The translations under genes and the position numbers were made by a program. Source: Haemophilus quentini (GTDB taxonomy: Bacteria > Pseudomonadota > Gammaproteobacteria > Enterobacterales > Pasteurellaceae). Taken from it: a DNA stretch of 58,044 bases. The notes under the pieces were generated by a model. The model was not told the origin of the DNA. It did no database searches and saw only the letters and a program-made list of their open reading frames with translations. The number at the start of each line of letters is the position of its first letter. Positions within the stretch are counted from its first letter, which is position 1. The stretch spans positions 58,398 to 116,441 of the forward strand of contig MDJB01000045.1 of assembly GCA_001752465.1 (NCBI GenBank). Direction: 5' to 3'. Positions 11,847-23,210 of this stretch are shown piece by piece.

Positions 11847-12767
11847 TTAATGATTTTTATGCGGTAATAATTTATGTCCAATCGCAGATAAAATTGCCCC
11901 GCACACTACAACAAATGCGCCAATATAGCTAATATTATTCAATTCTGGTGCCGCAAAATCTGCTGGGCTAACATAATGCGCAATATGAGAAAATAGGATC
12001 GTGAAGAGAGGTACAAGTGTGATAACAACACTGACTTTTGATACATCCCAACGATTAAGTGCTTCCGCATAAGAGCCGTATCCGATTAAGGTATTTAAAC
12101 AGCAGTAAATAAAACAAATCAGAGCTAACGGTGTGAGTTTTTGTACTTGCGAGAATTCAGCCATCGGCATAAAGGCTATGGCACAACCTAAATACATCAT
12201 TAGCAAGATTTGTTGTGAATTAAACTTATGCAACATTAATTTTTGCGCCATTCCATAAGCGACCCAAATAAGGGATCCTGCTACGCTTAAGATGACACCT
12301 GTTGAATACTGATTGAGTCCGGTAAATACATCAAAACGATCATTAAAAAATAAACCTAGACCAATTAACAATAAGAAAAGTCCAATCTTTTGGTGCAGCC
12401 CCAATTTTTCTTTGAAGATCAGTACACCACAGATGAGCATTCCAAAAGAGGATAAATGAATAAAAATTTGTGCAACTGAAGGTTCAATATAATTCAGCGA
12501 ACTACTAAATAATAGAAAATTGCCGGTAAGACCAATTACTCCAATAAGAGCAAGCCAAGCATATTGACCGACTTTCATTGGTTCAGGTAATTTCTTTTTA
12601 TAAGCAAGTAGAGCTAATAATGAGATTGCGGCTACAATAAAACGATACCATACGATAGTTTGCGCATTCATTACAGATAAAACTTGTTTTAGGGCGATAG
12701 GTAATGATCCCCAAGCCATAGCGGTAATAAGCGCAAAAGTAAAGCCTAATAAAGGTTGTTGTTTCAT
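11847..12767 (-). CDS. EamA/DMT family transporter
   Basis: A 306-residue inner-membrane protein with about ten hydrophobic segments and two EamA repeats, as in the drug/metabolite transporter superfamily. Members export amino acids or other metabolites; the substrate here is unknown. It sits between rpmA and obg on the same strand, with 27 bases to obg, an arrangement common in Pasteurellaceae and enterobacteria (yhbE position). It may be co-transcribed with obg. A separate member of the superfamily is at 57074-57964. Confidence 0.88.
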   Translation of the reverse strand: MKQQPLLGFTFALITAMAWGSLPIALKQVLSVMNAQTIVWYRFIVAAISLLALLAYKKKLPEPMKVGQYAWLALIGVIGLTGNFLLFSSSLNYIEPSVAQIFIHLSSFGMLICGVLIFKEKLGLHQKIGLFLLLIGLGLFFNDRFDVFTGLNQYSTGVILSVAGSLIWVAYGMAQKLMLHKFNSQQILLMMYLGCAIAFMPMAEFSQVQKLTPLALICFIYCCLNTLIGYGSYAEALNRWDVSKVSVVITLVPLFTILFSHIAHYVSPADFAAPELNNISYIGAFVVVCGAILSAIGHKLLPHKNH

Positions 12768-12800
12768 TGCTTGCTCGCTTATGTGAAATTAAAAGAGACA

Positions 12801-12828
12801 AAACGCCCCACAAAATTGTAGGGCGTTT
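12801..12828 (-). terminator. Terminator after rpmA
   Basis: AAACGCCC and GGGCGTTT form a stem with partial pairing of the loop, followed on the minus strand by TTGTCTCTTTT. It separates rplU-rpmA from the downstream exporter gene. Confidence 0.7.
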
Positions 12829-12847
12829 CAATCGAATAGATTTTAAA

Positions 12848-13105
12848 TTATTCAGTAACAATACTTACGTATTTACGGCTTTTCTCGCCTTTTACTTCAA
12901 ATTTAACTTTACCATCTGCAGTTGCGAATAAGGTGTGGTCTTTACCCATACCTACGTTGCTACCCGCGTGGAACTTAGTACCACGTTGACGAACAATGAT
13001 GCTACCTGCTAATACAGACTCGCCACCGAAACGTTTAACACCAAGGCGTTTAGCTTCAGAATCGCGACCGTTACGAGTTGAACCACCAGCTTTTTTAGTT
13101 GCCAT
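12848..13105 (-). CDS. rpmA: 50S ribosomal protein L27
   Basis: An 85-residue L27. It starts [19 protein letters not shown] and contains [15 protein letters not shown], both diagnostic. L27 reaches into the peptidyl-transferase centre and supports tRNA positioning. It follows rplU by 20 bases with an AGAGGAG ribosome site, as in the conserved rplU-rpmA operon. Confidence 0.98.
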   Translation of the reverse strand: MATKKAGGSTRNGRDSEAKRLGVKRFGGESVLAGSIIVRQRGTKFHAGSNVGMGKDHTLFATADGKVKFEVKGEKSRKYVSIVTE

Positions 13106-13125
13106 CTACTTGATCTCCTCTGAAA

Positions 13126-13437
13126 TTATGCTTGAATCCCAGTGATTTTCACTTCTGTGAACCACTGACGATGACCTTGTTGTTTACGGCTGTGTTTGCG
13201 ACGACGGAATTTAACGATTTTAACTTTCTCGCCACGACCTTGTGCAACTACTTCAGCCACTACTTTTGCGCCAGCAACTACTGGTGCACCGATTTTAACA
13301 TCTTCACCATTAACGACCATCAACACAGAATCGAACTCAACTGTTGCGCCAGTTGCAAGTTCAAGTTTTTCTAAACGAACAACTTGACCTTCGCTCACAC
13401 GGTGTTGTTTACCGCCACTTTGGAAAACTGCGTACAT
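13126..13437 (-). CDS. rplU: 50S ribosomal protein L21
   Basis: A 103-residue L21 starting [14 protein letters not shown], with the C-terminal [16 protein letters not shown] signature. L21 binds 23S rRNA early in 50S assembly. First gene of rplU-rpmA and divergent from ispB; the 213 bases between them should hold promoters for both directions. Confidence 0.98.
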   Translation of the reverse strand: MYAVFQSGGKQHRVSEGQVVRLEKLELATGATVEFDSVLMVVNGEDVKIGAPVVAGAKVVAEVVAQGRGEKVKIVKFRRRKHSRKQQGHRQWFTEVKITGIQA

Positions 13438-13650
13438 AAATACTCCGCTTAATTGTGTTTCCCTGCTCTTTAGCAGTCCACACTTAAAAATTCATATAAA
13501 TAGGTCGCAAATTCTACGGAAAAATCCTACCTATGGCAAGAATTTATTTACAATAAAATAAAAAAATTCCCTTCATTTGCGGATTGATTTCAGAAAGTCT
13601 GAAAATTCGGGTAAAATGCACCGCACTTTTGACTAATAATTGATGAAAAA

Positions 13651-14640
13651 ATGAAGAAACAAGATCTTATGAGCATAGACGAGATCCAGAAACTTGCAGA
13701 TCCCGACATGCAAAAAGTTAATCAAAATATTCTTGCTCAGCTTAATTCAGATGTTCCATTAATAGGACAGTTAGGTTTTTATATTGTTCAAGGCGGTGGT
13801 AAGCGGATCCGTCCATTGATCGCAGTTCTTGCAGCTCGATCTTTAGGGTTTGAAGGGGCTAATTCAATTACTTGTGCTACTTTTGTTGAATTTATTCATA
13901 CTGCCTCTTTACTACATGATGATGTGGTGGATGAGTCCGATATGCGTCGTGGGCGCGCTACGGCGAATTCAGAATTTGGGAATGCTGCCAGTGTACTTGT
14001 AGGAGACTTTATTTATACCCGTGCATTTCAATTAGTTGCACAATTAGAGTCATTGAAGATTTTGGGAATTATGGCCGATGCGACTAACGTTTTAGCGGAA
14101 GGTGAAGTTCAGCAACTAATGAATGTTAATGATCCTGAAACAAGCGAAGCTAATTATATGCGTGTAATTTATAGTAAAACTGCTCGTTTGTTTGAAGTGG
14201 CGGGGCAGGCTGCGGCAATTGTCGCGGGTGGAACAGAAGTTCAGGAAAAGGCTTTACAAGATTATGGGCGTTATCTTGGAACTGCATTTCAGCTCGTGGA
14301 TGATGTATTGGATTATAGTGCAAATGCGCAAGTTCTAGGTAAAAATGTAGGCGATGATTTAGCTGAAGGAAAACCAACTCTTCCTCTGCTACACGCTATG
14401 CGTCATGGTAATGCTCAACAGGCAGCTTTAATTCGTGAAGCGATTGAGCAAGGCGGTAAACGTGAAGCTATTGATGAAGTATTGGCTATTATGGCTGAGC
14501 ATAAGTCTTTAGATTATGCGATGAATCGCGCAAAAGAAGAAGCTCAAAAAGCAGTAGACGCAATTGCAATGTTGCCAGAGAGTGATTATAAGAAGGCGTT
14601 GATTTCTCTGGCTTATTTGTCTGTGGATAGAAATTATTAG
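13651..14640 (+). CDS. ispB: Octaprenyl diphosphate synthase
   Basis: A trans-polyprenyl synthase of 329 residues that extends farnesyl diphosphate with isopentenyl diphosphate to build the quinone side chain. The first aspartate-rich motif (LLHDDVVDESDMRRG) and the second (LVDDVLDY) are intact, as is GGKRIRP for substrate binding. The side chain is needed for menaquinone and demethylmenaquinone, so the gene is probably essential. Divergent from rplU as in E. coli. Confidence 0.95.
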   Translation: MKKQDLMSIDEIQKLADPDMQKVNQNILAQLNSDVPLIGQLGFYIVQGGGKRIRPLIAVLAARSLGFEGANSITCATFVEFIHTASLLHDDVVDESDMRRGRATANSEFGNAASVLVGDFIYTRAFQLVAQLESLKILGIMADATNVLAEGEVQQLMNVNDPETSEANYMRVIYSKTARLFEVAGQAAAIVAGGTEVQEKALQDYGRYLGTAFQLVDDVLDYSANAQVLGKNVGDDLAEGKPTLPLLHAMRHGNAQQAALIREAIEQGGKREAIDEVLAIMAEHKSLDYAMNRAKEEAQKAVDAIAMLPESDYKKALISLAYLSVDRNY

Positions 14641-14690
14641 TCCTTAATTTAGCTTATATACTTGATACCCATTAATTTTAATTAAACTTT

Positions 14691-15428
14691 ATGAATACAG
14701 AACTTCAATCTAAACCCGAGCAAAGTGTAGTTAATTTTCAAGGCAAAACTCGTAAACAAAAGGTACGCAAAGATCCGAATGCACCTTTTATTCGTGAAAA
14801 ACTTGAGTTGCCAGATGGACATAATAAACTCCTTTTACATTCATGCTGTGCACCTTGCTCGGGTGAAGTGATGGAAGCAATCCTTGCATCTGGTATTGAA
14901 TTTACGATTTATTTTTACAATCCAAACATTCATCCACTCAAAGAATATTTAATTCGTAAAGAAGAAAATATTCGTTTTGCCCAAAAATTTGGCATTCCAT
15001 TTATTGATGCAGATTACGATCGTCAAAATTGGTTTGATCGTGCAAAAGGAATGGAATGGGAGCCAGAGAGGGGAATTCGTTGCACTATGTGTTTTGATAT
15101 GCGTTTTGAAAAAGCTGCTGAATATGCTCATGAACATGGTTTCCCTGTATTTACTAGTTGTCTTGGTATTTCTCGCTGGAAGGATATGAATCAAATCAAT
15201 GGCTGTGGGCATCGTGCTGCGGAAAAATATGATGATGTTATTTATTGGGATTATAACTGGCGAAAAGAAGGTGGCTCGCAACGTATGATTGAAATTAGTA
15301 AGCGTGAGCGGTTTTATCAACAGGAATATTGCGGTTGTGTATATTCTTTACGTGATAGTAATGAATGGCGAGAAGAGACTGGTCGTCAAAAAATTGAAAT
15401 CGGAAAATTGTATTATAGTGCTGATTAA
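14691..15428 (+). CDS. queH: Epoxyqueuosine reductase QueH
   Basis: A 245-residue protein of the former DUF208 family, now QueH, an iron-sulfur enzyme that reduces epoxyqueuosine in tRNA to queuosine. It replaces the unrelated QueG in many bacteria. The cysteine ligands are visible: [10 protein letters not shown] in the N-terminal region, [10 protein letters not shown] in the middle, and [12 protein letters not shown] near the C-terminus. The gene ends at a palindromic terminator facing rplS. A precursor transporter for the same pathway is at 1512-2219. Confidence 0.9.
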   Translation: MNTELQSKPEQSVVNFQGKTRKQKVRKDPNAPFIREKLELPDGHNKLLLHSCCAPCSGEVMEAILASGIEFTIYFYNPNIHPLKEYLIRKEENIRFAQKFGIPFIDADYDRQNWFDRAKGMEWEPERGIRCTMCFDMRFEKAAEYAHEHGFPVFTSCLGISRWKDMNQINGCGHRAAEKYDDVIYWDYNWRKEGGSQRMIEISKRERFYQQEYCGCVYSLRDSNEWREETGRQKIEIGKLYYSAD

Positions 15429-15442
15429 TATGATGAATGCAA

Positions 15443-15468
15443 AAAAGGCTTGGAATTCCAAGCCTTTT
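15443..15468. terminator. Bidirectional terminator between queH and rplS
   Basis: A perfect 26-base palindrome with stem AAAAGGCTTGG/CCAAGCCTTTT and A/T runs at both ends. It serves queH on the plus strand and the rpsP operon on the minus strand. Confidence 0.88.
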
Positions 15469-15478
15469 CTTTGCGAAA

Positions 15479-15829
15479 TTATTCGCCCAAACGCTCTTTA
15501 ATACGAGCAGATTTACCTGAACGTTCACGTAAGTAGTAAAGTTTAGCTTTACGTACTGCACCTTTACGTTTAACTGCGATAGAATCTACAGCTGGAGAGT
15601 GAGTTTGGAATACACGCTCAACGCCTACGCCGTTAGATACTTTACGTAAAGTAAATGCTGAGTGCAAGCCACGGTTACGAATTGCAATAACCACGCCTTC
15701 GAATGCTTGCAAACGACGTTTGCTACCTTCAACTACCCATACTTTAACTTCTAAAGTATCACCTGGGCGGAAGCTAGGTACGTTTTGTTTTAATTGTTCT
15801 TGTTCAAGTTGTTTGATAATGTTAGACAT
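15479..15829 (-). CDS. rplS: 50S ribosomal protein L19
   Basis: A 116-residue L19 with [13 protein letters not shown] and the [11 protein letters not shown]-like C-terminus ([13 protein letters not shown]). L19 lies at the 30S-50S interface. Last gene of the rpsP-rimM-trmD-rplS operon. Confidence 0.98.
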   Translation of the reverse strand: MSNIIKQLEQEQLKQNVPSFRPGDTLEVKVWVVEGSKRRLQAFEGVVIAIRNRGLHSAFTLRKVSNGVGVERVFQTHSPAVDSIAVKRKGAVRKAKLYYLRERSGKSARIKERLGE

Positions 15830-15865
15830 TGTTTGATCCTTTATTGATCCTAGATGTAACTGAAA

Positions 15866-16606
15866 CTAACTGTTATGCTCGGCTTGCGCCTCTTTTAACA
15901 GTTTACGTTGTTCGTCAGTCAGAGCTAGACCTTCTAAGAGCTCAGGGCGTCGGAGCCACGTTCTTTGTAGCGATTGTTTTAATCGCCATTTTCGAATTTC
16001 TTCGTGATGTCCAGACATCAGCACAGGCGGTACAGTTAATCCTTCTAACACTTCCGGTCTGGTGTAATGCGGGCAATCTAATAAACCACCTGCAAAAGAA
16101 TCTTCTTCTGCAGAGGCTTGTTTACCTAATACACCAGGAATAAAACGCGCAACAGCATCAATTAATGTCATTGCCGGCAATTCCCCACCAGTCAGAACGT
16201 AATCGCCGATTGACCATTCTTCATCAATTTCAGTTTGAATCAATCGCTCATCAATACCTTCGTAACGTCCACATATCAAAATCAATTTCTGATTTTGAGC
16301 AAGTTCGGTTACACCGCCTTGATCGAGTTTACGTCCTTGTGGTGAAAGGTAAATCACCTTTGCGCCTTCTCCTGCCGCTGCTTTCGCAGCATGAATCGCA
16401 TCCCGTAAAGGTTGCACCATCATCAGCATTCCTGGACCACCACCATAAGGACGGTCATCCACGGTTTTATGCTTGTCGAATGTAAAATCTCTTGGATTCC
16501 AATATTCCACTTGCAGAAGATTATGTTTTACGGCTCTTCCTGTAACCCCAAATTCCGTAATAGCTTTAAACATTTCGGGGAATAATGAAATCACCCCTAT
16601 CCACAT
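15866..16606 (-). CDS. trmD: tRNA (guanine-37-N1)-methyltransferase
   Basis: A 246-residue SPOUT methyltransferase that methylates G37 next to the anticodon and prevents +1 frameshifting. It shows [23 protein letters not shown] and the knotted SAM-binding region ([28 protein letters not shown]). Third gene of the ribosomal-protein operon, with 36 bases to rplS and 37 bases from rimM. Confidence 0.97.
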   Translation of the reverse strand: MWIGVISLFPEMFKAITEFGVTGRAVKHNLLQVEYWNPRDFTFDKHKTVDDRPYGGGPGMLMMVQPLRDAIHAAKAAAGEGAKVIYLSPQGRKLDQGGVTELAQNQKLILICGRYEGIDERLIQTEIDEEWSIGDYVLTGGELPAMTLIDAVARFIPGVLGKQASAEEDSFAGGLLDCPHYTRPEVLEGLTVPPVLMSGHHEEIRKWRLKQSLQRTWLRRPELLEGLALTDEQRKLLKEAQAEHNS

Positions 16607-16643
16607 AAAAAGCCTACTACATTACGTTTGTGCATACTTGAGA

Positions 16644-17171
16644 TTAGAAACCAGCGTCCCAATCCACTTCAATAGTTTTCGTGGTGAGATCGACTCTTTT
16701 AACTACTTGTTCATACAAGAACGGAATTAACCGCTCTTGTTTTCCAAAAGCATCTTTCGTATTGGCTTTAACCACTAACACATCATTAGAACCCGTTTCC
16801 ATCATCTCTGTCACCGTTCCCATTGTATAACCTTCTAGGTTTACGACTGAGCAACCAATTAAATCGTGCCAGTAATAATCGCCTTCTTCCAGTTCTGGGA
16901 AAACAGATAAATCCACACCAATTTCAACATTTGCTAAAATTTGTGCGGCTTCACGGTCATCAACGCCTTTTAATTTTACGATGATTTCGTGATTATGATG
17001 ACGCCAATTTTCTAATTCTGTTGGCTGCCACTCACCTTTGATTTTTAAAAACCAAGGTTGATATTCAAAAATGCTTTCAGCTTGTTCTGTTGATGAATAA
17101 ATACGTAACCATCCACGAATACCGTAGGTTGAGCCTAATTTGCCCACAACTTCAATACGTTGTTGTTCCAT
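16644..17171 (-). CDS. rimM: Ribosome maturation factor RimM
   Basis: A 175-residue RimM made of an N-terminal barrel ([19 protein letters not shown]) and a C-terminal PRC barrel ([13 protein letters not shown]). It binds S19 and assists late assembly of the 30S head. The ATG at 17171 is chosen because AGGTGAG lies 5 bases upstream; the GTG at 17180 is part of that ribosome site. Second gene of the rpsP operon. Confidence 0.96.
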   Translation of the reverse strand: MEQQRIEVVGKLGSTYGIRGWLRIYSSTEQAESIFEYQPWFLKIKGEWQPTELENWRHHNHEIIVKLKGVDDREAAQILANVEIGVDLSVFPELEEGDYYWHDLIGCSVVNLEGYTMGTVTEMMETGSNDVLVVKANTKDAFGKQERLIPFLYEQVVKRVDLTTKTIEVDWDAGF

Positions 17172-17215
17172 ATTTCTCACCTATCTTAGTTTAAGAACTA
17201 AATTAAAAAGCAAAA

Positions 17216-17464
17216 TTATGCTGCTTTTTGTGCTTCTTTTACCAAGCTCGCAACACGATCAGAAAGTGATGCACCTTGACCAACCCAGTGGTTAACACGG
17301 TCTAGGTCGATACGAACACGTTCTGCGTTACCTTGTGCGATTGGGTTAAAGAAACCTACACGCTCAATGAAACGACCGTCACGTGGTGAACGGCTGTCAG
17401 CTACTACGATTTGATAAAATGGGCGTTTTTTAGCTCCGCCACGAGATAAACGAATGGTTACCAT
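17216..17464 (-). CDS. rpsP: 30S ribosomal protein S16
   Basis: An 82-residue S16 with the typical start [20 protein letters not shown]16 is a 16S rRNA binding protein needed for 30S assembly. First gene of the operon with rimM, trmD and rplS. Confidence 0.98.
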   Translation of the reverse strand: MVTIRLSRGGAKKRPFYQIVVADSRSPRDGRFIERVGFFNPIAQGNAERVRIDLDRVNHWVGQGASLSDRVASLVKEAQKAA

Positions 17465-17774
17465 AACCTTCCTCTAAATGTTTAATTACTAAAAGAATAT
17501 TCCTAAACTCGAAAGCGATTTAAGAATATAGCTTACTTTTTTCTCTGTATATATAGACAAAAAGCCTGCGAATTTTATACTTTTTGAGCAAAATTGCAAG
17601 TTTTGGATGAACATTCTAATAAGTACGTTATTTTCTCTTGAAAAGGTAAACATTATCATTCACATGCAATTTTGTTTTACGTATAATCTAAGAAACTCTC
17701 AAATAGTTTTAGGTCAAGTTTACGCGTTAAGCGGTATTTTATATTGATAAAATATCAGTTAAATGAGGTTTATT
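17465..17774. other. Intergenic region between rpsP and the exported-protein gene
   Basis: About 310 AT-rich bases between two divergent transcripts. TATAAA-like boxes occur on both strands near 17570-17580. A single CATTATC half-site at 17651-17657 resembles half of a Fur operator, without a partner at the right distance. No reading frame, RNA gene or repeat was recognised. Confidence 0.5.
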
Positions 17775-18554
17775 ATGAAAATCGGTTTTCATTCTGTGTT
17801 ACTTGGATTAGCGTCATGTATTGGCATTCAACAGTCTGTGATAGCGAGCCCCCCTCCGTCTTCTCAACAATCAGTATCTACTGAGTCTGCTGAGGCTTTA
17901 AAACAACAATTTTCAATTGCTTTAGCCAAACAAGAAAAACAACAAGTTTCGATTTTACAGAAAAAACTCACCGCACTTTTTTCTTTACCTCCCCAATTTC
18001 TTGATAATCAGATCCAAATAAGTGAAAAAATCCTCACTCGTATTTTTAAAACAGATAAAAATCTCACCCCTAAATTTCTTGATTATTTATACTTTGAACC
18101 GATAAATACTGGCGATGCAAATTTAATTCAGGAAATGAAGAAAAACTTACTGGTGTCTTTTTTAGCGAATGAGCAGGCAAAAATTTATATTCGTCAAACA
18201 GATAATTCGGAGCAATTTGTTCAGGCTTTACTAGAAAGGGGAGCAAAAGCAGATCAAATCATATTATTGTCTTTGGACGCTAAAGACATATTTCAAAAGA
18301 TTATTGAACAGATACGTCAAGATTTTCCTAATCAAACAACTTTTTCTATTACTGAGAATCGAGTGAGTTTGATAACCCCTTCTTCAGAAATTAAGCCTCG
18401 CCTCGCTCTAGCTAATATGATGTTTGCTCGCCAATTTAAAGGGGTGGAGGTTGATGATTTTTCATATTTAGATCAAGCACGTGAAAATCTTCAACACAAT
18501 AACTATGCTATTCGTTATAAGACTTTCCAAGCAATGCTTGAAGGCTTAAATTAA
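17775..18554 (+). CDS. Exported protein of unknown function upstream of nadN
   Basis: A 259-residue protein that I do not recognise. The start at 17775 is preferred over 17763 because TGAGGT precedes it at proper spacing. The N-terminus is a signal sequence with a possible lipobox (LASC, Cys15), or alternatively an ordinary Sec signal cut near VIAS. The mature part is rich in Gln and Lys, mostly helical in character and without recognisable motifs. It ends 24 bases before nadN, whose ribosome site AAGGAG lies in the gap, so it is probably in the same transcript. A role beside NAD processing at the cell envelope is possible but is only guilt by association. Confidence 0.75.
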   Translation: MKIGFHSVLLGLASCIGIQQSVIASPPPSSQQSVSTESAEALKQQFSIALAKQEKQQVSILQKKLTALFSLPPQFLDNQIQISEKILTRIFKTDKNLTPKFLDYLYFEPINTGDANLIQEMKKNLLVSFLANEQAKIYIRQTDNSEQFVQALLERGAKADQIILLSLDAKDIFQKIIEQIRQDFPNQTTFSITENRVSLITPSSEIKPRLALANMMFARQFKGVEVDDFSYLDQARENLQHNNYAIRYKTFQAMLEGLN

Positions 18555-18578
18555 TCCGTTTACTCATAAGGAGCCATT

Positions 18579-20390
18579 ATGTTTTTATCTAAAAAATCAG
18601 TTACCTTTGCAGTTAGTGCGTTAGCAATGCTTTGCTCTGGCGGAACCTTTGCTAAAGAAGCACCGCAAGCACATAAAGCTGTGGAGTTAAGTATCTTACA
18701 TATTAACGACCACCATTCTTACTTGGAACCGCACGAAGCGAGAATTAATTTAAATGGTCAACAAACAAAGGTTGATATTGGCGGTTTTTCTGCTGTGAAT
18801 GGGAAACTTTATGAGTTACGTAAAAAGTATAAAAATCCATTAGTGCTACATGCAGGTGATGCGATTACTGGTACGCTGTATTTCACCCTTTTTGGTGGTT
18901 CTGCTGACGCAGCTGTCATGAATGCTGGTAATTTCCATTATTTTACTTTGGGTAACCATGAATTTGATGCGGGTAATGAAGGTTTATTAAAACTACTCGA
19001 GCCATTAAAAATCCCAGTACTTTCAGCCAATGTTATTCCTGATAAAAATTCAATTTTATATAACAAATGGAAACCTTACGATATTTTCACTGTGGATGGA
19101 GAAAAAATTGCTATTATCGGTTTAGATACCGTGAATAAAACGGTTAATTCCTCTTCACCAGGTAAAGATGTGAAGTTCTATGATGAAATTGCTACCGCAC
19201 AAATTATGGCAAATGTGCTAAAACAACAAGGTATTAATAAAATCATCTTACTTTCACATGCAGGAAGTGAAAAAAATATCGAAATTGCTCAAAAAGTAAA
19301 TGATATTGATGTGATCGTTACTGGCGATTCACATTATTTATACGGAAACGATGAATTACGTGGTTTAAAACTTCCAGTAATCTATGAATATCCGCTTGAA
19401 TTTAAAAATCCGAATGGCGAACCAGTATTTGTAATGGAAGGTTGGGCTTATTCTGCTGTTGTGGGTGACTTAGGTGTTAAATTCAGTCCTGAAGGTATTG
19501 CGTCTATTACTCGTAAAATTCCTCACGTGTTAATGAGTTCTCATAAACTTCAAGTGAAAAATGCGGAAGGTAAATGGACTGAATTAACAGGAGATGAACG
19601 TAAAAAAGCGCTTAATACTTTAAAATCAATGAAGAGTATTTCACTTGATGATCATGATGCAAAAACAGACATGCTTATTTCAAAATATAAAAGTGAAAAA
19701 GATCGTTTAGCACAAGAAATTGTTGGCGTCATCACTGGTTCCGCAATGCCAGGTGGTTCAGCAAACCGTATCCCAAATAAAGCAGGCTCAAATCCAGAAG
19801 GTTCTATTGCCACACGCTTTATTGCAGAAACAATGTATAACGAACTCAAAACAGTGGATTTAACGATTCAAAATGCAGGCGGTGTGCGTGCGGATATTTT
19901 ACCGGGCAATGTAACCTTTAATGATGCTTATACTTTCTTGCCTTTCGGGAATACCTTATATACCTATAAAATGGAAGGTTCGTTAGTGAAACAAGTGCTT
20001 GAAGATGTGATGCAATTTGCTTTAGTTGATGGCTCTACAGGGGCATTCCCTTATGGCGCAGGCATTCGTTACGAAGCGAATGAAACACCAAATGCAGAAG
20101 GTAAACGTTTAGTCAGTGTGGAAGTCTTGAATAAACAAACCCAACAATGGGAACCAATTGATGATAATAAACGTTATCTCGTTGGTACTAATGCTTATGT
20201 AGCTAGCGGTAAAGATGGTTACAAAACTTTTGGTAAATTATTTAATGATCCGAAATATGAAGGTGTTGATACTTACTTGCCTGATGCGGAAAGCTTCATT
20301 AAATTTATGAAAAAACATCCGCACTTTGAGGCTTACACTTCATCAAATGTAAAATTTAATGCTTCAACTGATGCGTTACCTAAAAAATAA
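18579..20390 (+). CDS. nadN: Periplasmic NAD nucleotidase/5'-nucleotidase
   Basis: A 603-residue 5'-nucleotidase-family enzyme with a Sec signal peptide (about residues 1-25). The metallophosphatase centre is seen as LHINDHHSYL, HAGDAITGT, LGNHEFDAG, SHAG and GDSHY. The C-terminal nucleotide-binding domain has NAGGVRADI. NadN hydrolyses external NAD to NMN and on to nicotinamide riboside, so that H. influenzae, which cannot make NAD de novo, can use V factor. Start and length match the known protein, with some differences in the signal peptide. A strong terminator follows. Confidence 0.95.
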   Translation: MFLSKKSVTFAVSALAMLCSGGTFAKEAPQAHKAVELSILHINDHHSYLEPHEARINLNGQQTKVDIGGFSAVNGKLYELRKKYKNPLVLHAGDAITGTLYFTLFGGSADAAVMNAGNFHYFTLGNHEFDAGNEGLLKLLEPLKIPVLSANVIPDKNSILYNKWKPYDIFTVDGEKIAIIGLDTVNKTVNSSSPGKDVKFYDEIATAQIMANVLKQQGINKIILLSHAGSEKNIEIAQKVNDIDVIVTGDSHYLYGNDELRGLKLPVIYEYPLEFKNPNGEPVFVMEGWAYSAVVGDLGVKFSPEGIASITRKIPHVLMSSHKLQVKNAEGKWTELTGDERKKALNTLKSMKSISLDDHDAKTDMLISKYKSEKDRLAQEIVGVITGSAMPGGSANRIPNKAGSNPEGSIATRFIAETMYNELKTVDLTIQNAGGVRADILPGNVTFNDAYTFLPFGNTLYTYKMEGSLVKQVLEDVMQFALVDGSTGAFPYGAGIRYEANETPNAEGKRLVSVEVLNKQTQQWEPIDDNKRYLVGTNAYVASGKDGYKTFGKLFNDPKYEGVDTYLPDAESFIKFMKKHPHFEAYTSSNVKFNASTDALPKK

Positions 20391-20406
20391 AATTGAAAAA
20401 TAGACT

Positions 20407-20437
20407 AAAAATAGCGCGTACTTAACGCGCTATTTTT
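20407..20437 (+). terminator. Terminator after nadN
   Basis: AAAAATAGCGCG and CGCGCTATTTTT form a perfect 12-bp stem with a 7-base loop, 16 bases after the nadN stop codon. Confidence 0.9.
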
Positions 20438-20676
20438 GTTATGAGTTTGCTGCTTTAAGATGTCATAGATGATTGAGAATCTTGATTATTCCACACCTGA
20501 ATGGTGTCTCGTGGAAAATAAATTCCCTAGAAAGGTTGAAAAATAGGGTGGTTTATTGCGATAATCTAAGCCATTTTTGGGGAGATCTTTCAAGTAGTCA
20601 AATTTGTTTTAGACTGTGTATTTTTATTGGAAAGATCAAATTTTTATTTCACCTTTAATTTAATTAGAAAAGAACA

Positions 20677-21219
20677 ATGGCAGAAAAACGTAATATTTTT
20701 TTAGTGGGACCAATGGGTGCAGGTAAAAGCACTATCGGTCGTCAATTAGCACAACAGCTTAATATGGATTTTATTGATTCCGATGCTGTGATTGAAGAGC
20801 GTACGGGCGCGGACATTAGCTGGATTTTTGATTTGGAAGGTGAAGAAGGCTTCCGTAAGCGTGAAGAACGCATTATTAATGAGCTTACTCAAATGCAAGG
20901 CATTGTGCTTTCAACTGGTGGTGGCGTGGTGCTTTCTAAAGAAAGTCGTAATTATCTATCTGCACGTGGCATTGTGATTTATTTGGAAACAACGGTGGAA
21001 AAACAATTCCAACGTACTCAACGTGATAAAAAACGTCCATTGCTCCAAGATGCAGAGAATCCTCGTCAAGTATTGGAAGATTTAGCAAAAATTCGCAATC
21101 CGCTTTATGAAGAAATTGCGGACATCACTTTGCCAACCGATGAGCAAAATGCCAAAGTAATGGTAAATCAAATTGTTGATTTAATTGATAATATGAATGG
21201 ATTGAATGGTGCACTTTAA
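20677..21219 (+). CDS. aroK: Shikimate kinase I
   Basis: A 180-residue P-loop kinase ([15 protein letters not shown]) that phosphorylates shikimate in aromatic amino acid synthesis. The family motifs [17 protein letters not shown] and STGGGVV are intact. The start follows AAAAGAAC. First gene of aroK-aroB-dam; aroB begins 19 bases downstream. Confidence 0.96.
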   Translation: MAEKRNIFLVGPMGAGKSTIGRQLAQQLNMDFIDSDAVIEERTGADISWIFDLEGEEGFRKREERIINELTQMQGIVLSTGGGVVLSKESRNYLSARGIVIYLETTVEKQFQRTQRDKKRPLLQDAENPRQVLEDLAKIRNPLYEEIADITLPTDEQNAKVMVNQIVDLIDNMNGLNGAL

Positions 21220-21235
21220 ACACACCTAAGGATAA

Positions 21236-22327
<1,092 letters not shown>

Positions 22328-22328
22328 G

Positions 22329-23189
22329 ATGTTACGTCCGAAAAAACAATCTTTAAAACCTAAGTTAAAACACCGTCCATTTTTAAAATGGGTGGGGGGG
22401 AAATTTCGCTTAACGGACGACATAAATAAAGCCTTTCCAAACAAAAAAAACTGCTTAATTGAGCCATTTGTGGGCGCTGGAGCAGTATTTCTTAATTCTA
22501 ATTTTGAACGCTATATTTTGGCTGATATCAATCCAGATTTAATAAATCTATTCAATATTGTTAAAGAAAATGTAGATGGTTATATTGAAGCTTGTAAGCC
22601 GATTTTCTTCGCTGATGATGCCAATACACCCGATTATTACTATGCTAAACGTCGCCAATTCAATGCATCAACAGATCCTTTCGAACGTTCGATTATTTTT
22701 TTGTATTTGAACCGTTTTGGTTTTAACGGATTATGCCGTTATAACAGCAAGAATGAATTTAATGTGCCTTTTGGGGCTTACAAAACCCATTATTTTCCAG
22801 AAGATGAATTACGTTATTTTGCGCATAAAGCGCAAAGTGCGGTGTTTTTATGCTGTGATTTTCAAAAAACTTTTGAATTTGCCGATAAGGATTCGGTGAT
22901 TTATTGCGATCCGCCTTATGCTCCGCTACAACAGGATACTAATTTTACTGGTTATGCGGGCAATGAGTTTGGTCTGATGCAGCAACGTGCTTTGGCAGAT
23001 TTAGCGAAATCTATACAAAAAGAAAAACAAATCCCGATATTGATTTCTAATCACGATACTAAATTTACGCGTGAAATTTACAACGGTGCTAAATTTAAAC
23101 GGGTAAAAGTTCAACGTTCTATTAGTCAAAATTCAGAAAAACGCGTAAAGGTGAAAGAATTGATTGCGATATTTGGTGCTCGTAAATAA
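22329..23189 (+). CDS. dam: DNA adenine methylase (GATC)
   Basis: A 286-residue N6-adenine methyltransferase of the D12/alpha class. The SAM site FVGAGAVF and the catalytic DPPYAPLQ are intact, with the N-terminal KWVGGKF motif. Dam methylates GATC and guides mismatch repair and replication control. Its placement after aroK-aroB matches enterobacteria. The KWVGGK codons contain seven consecutive G at 22394-22400, a possible slippage site. MaoP, which is phylogenetically linked with Dam, is encoded 1.6 kb downstream. Confidence 0.95.
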   Translation: MLRPKKQSLKPKLKHRPFLKWVGGKFRLTDDINKAFPNKKNCLIEPFVGAGAVFLNSNFERYILADINPDLINLFNIVKENVDGYIEACKPIFFADDANTPDYYYAKRRQFNASTDPFERSIIFLYLNRFGFNGLCRYNSKNEFNVPFGAYKTHYFPEDELRYFAHKAQSAVFLCCDFQKTFEFADKDSVIYCDPPYAPLQQDTNFTGYAGNEFGLMQQRALADLAKSIQKEKQIPILISNHDTKFTREIYNGAKFKRVKVQRSISQNSEKRVKVKELIAIFGARK

Positions 23190-23210
23190 TAAAAATAAAC
23201 CGCACTTTTG

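Noticed and set aside
17639-17662. Possible Fur operator upstream of the nadN transcript
   Set aside because: Only one half-site (CATTATC) is present and the opposing arm is missing, unlike the full palindrome before hugZ.
20473-20658. 61-codon frame between nadN and aroK
   Set aside because: It follows a terminator, has no ribosome site and no protein-like pattern; the region is probably the aroK leader.
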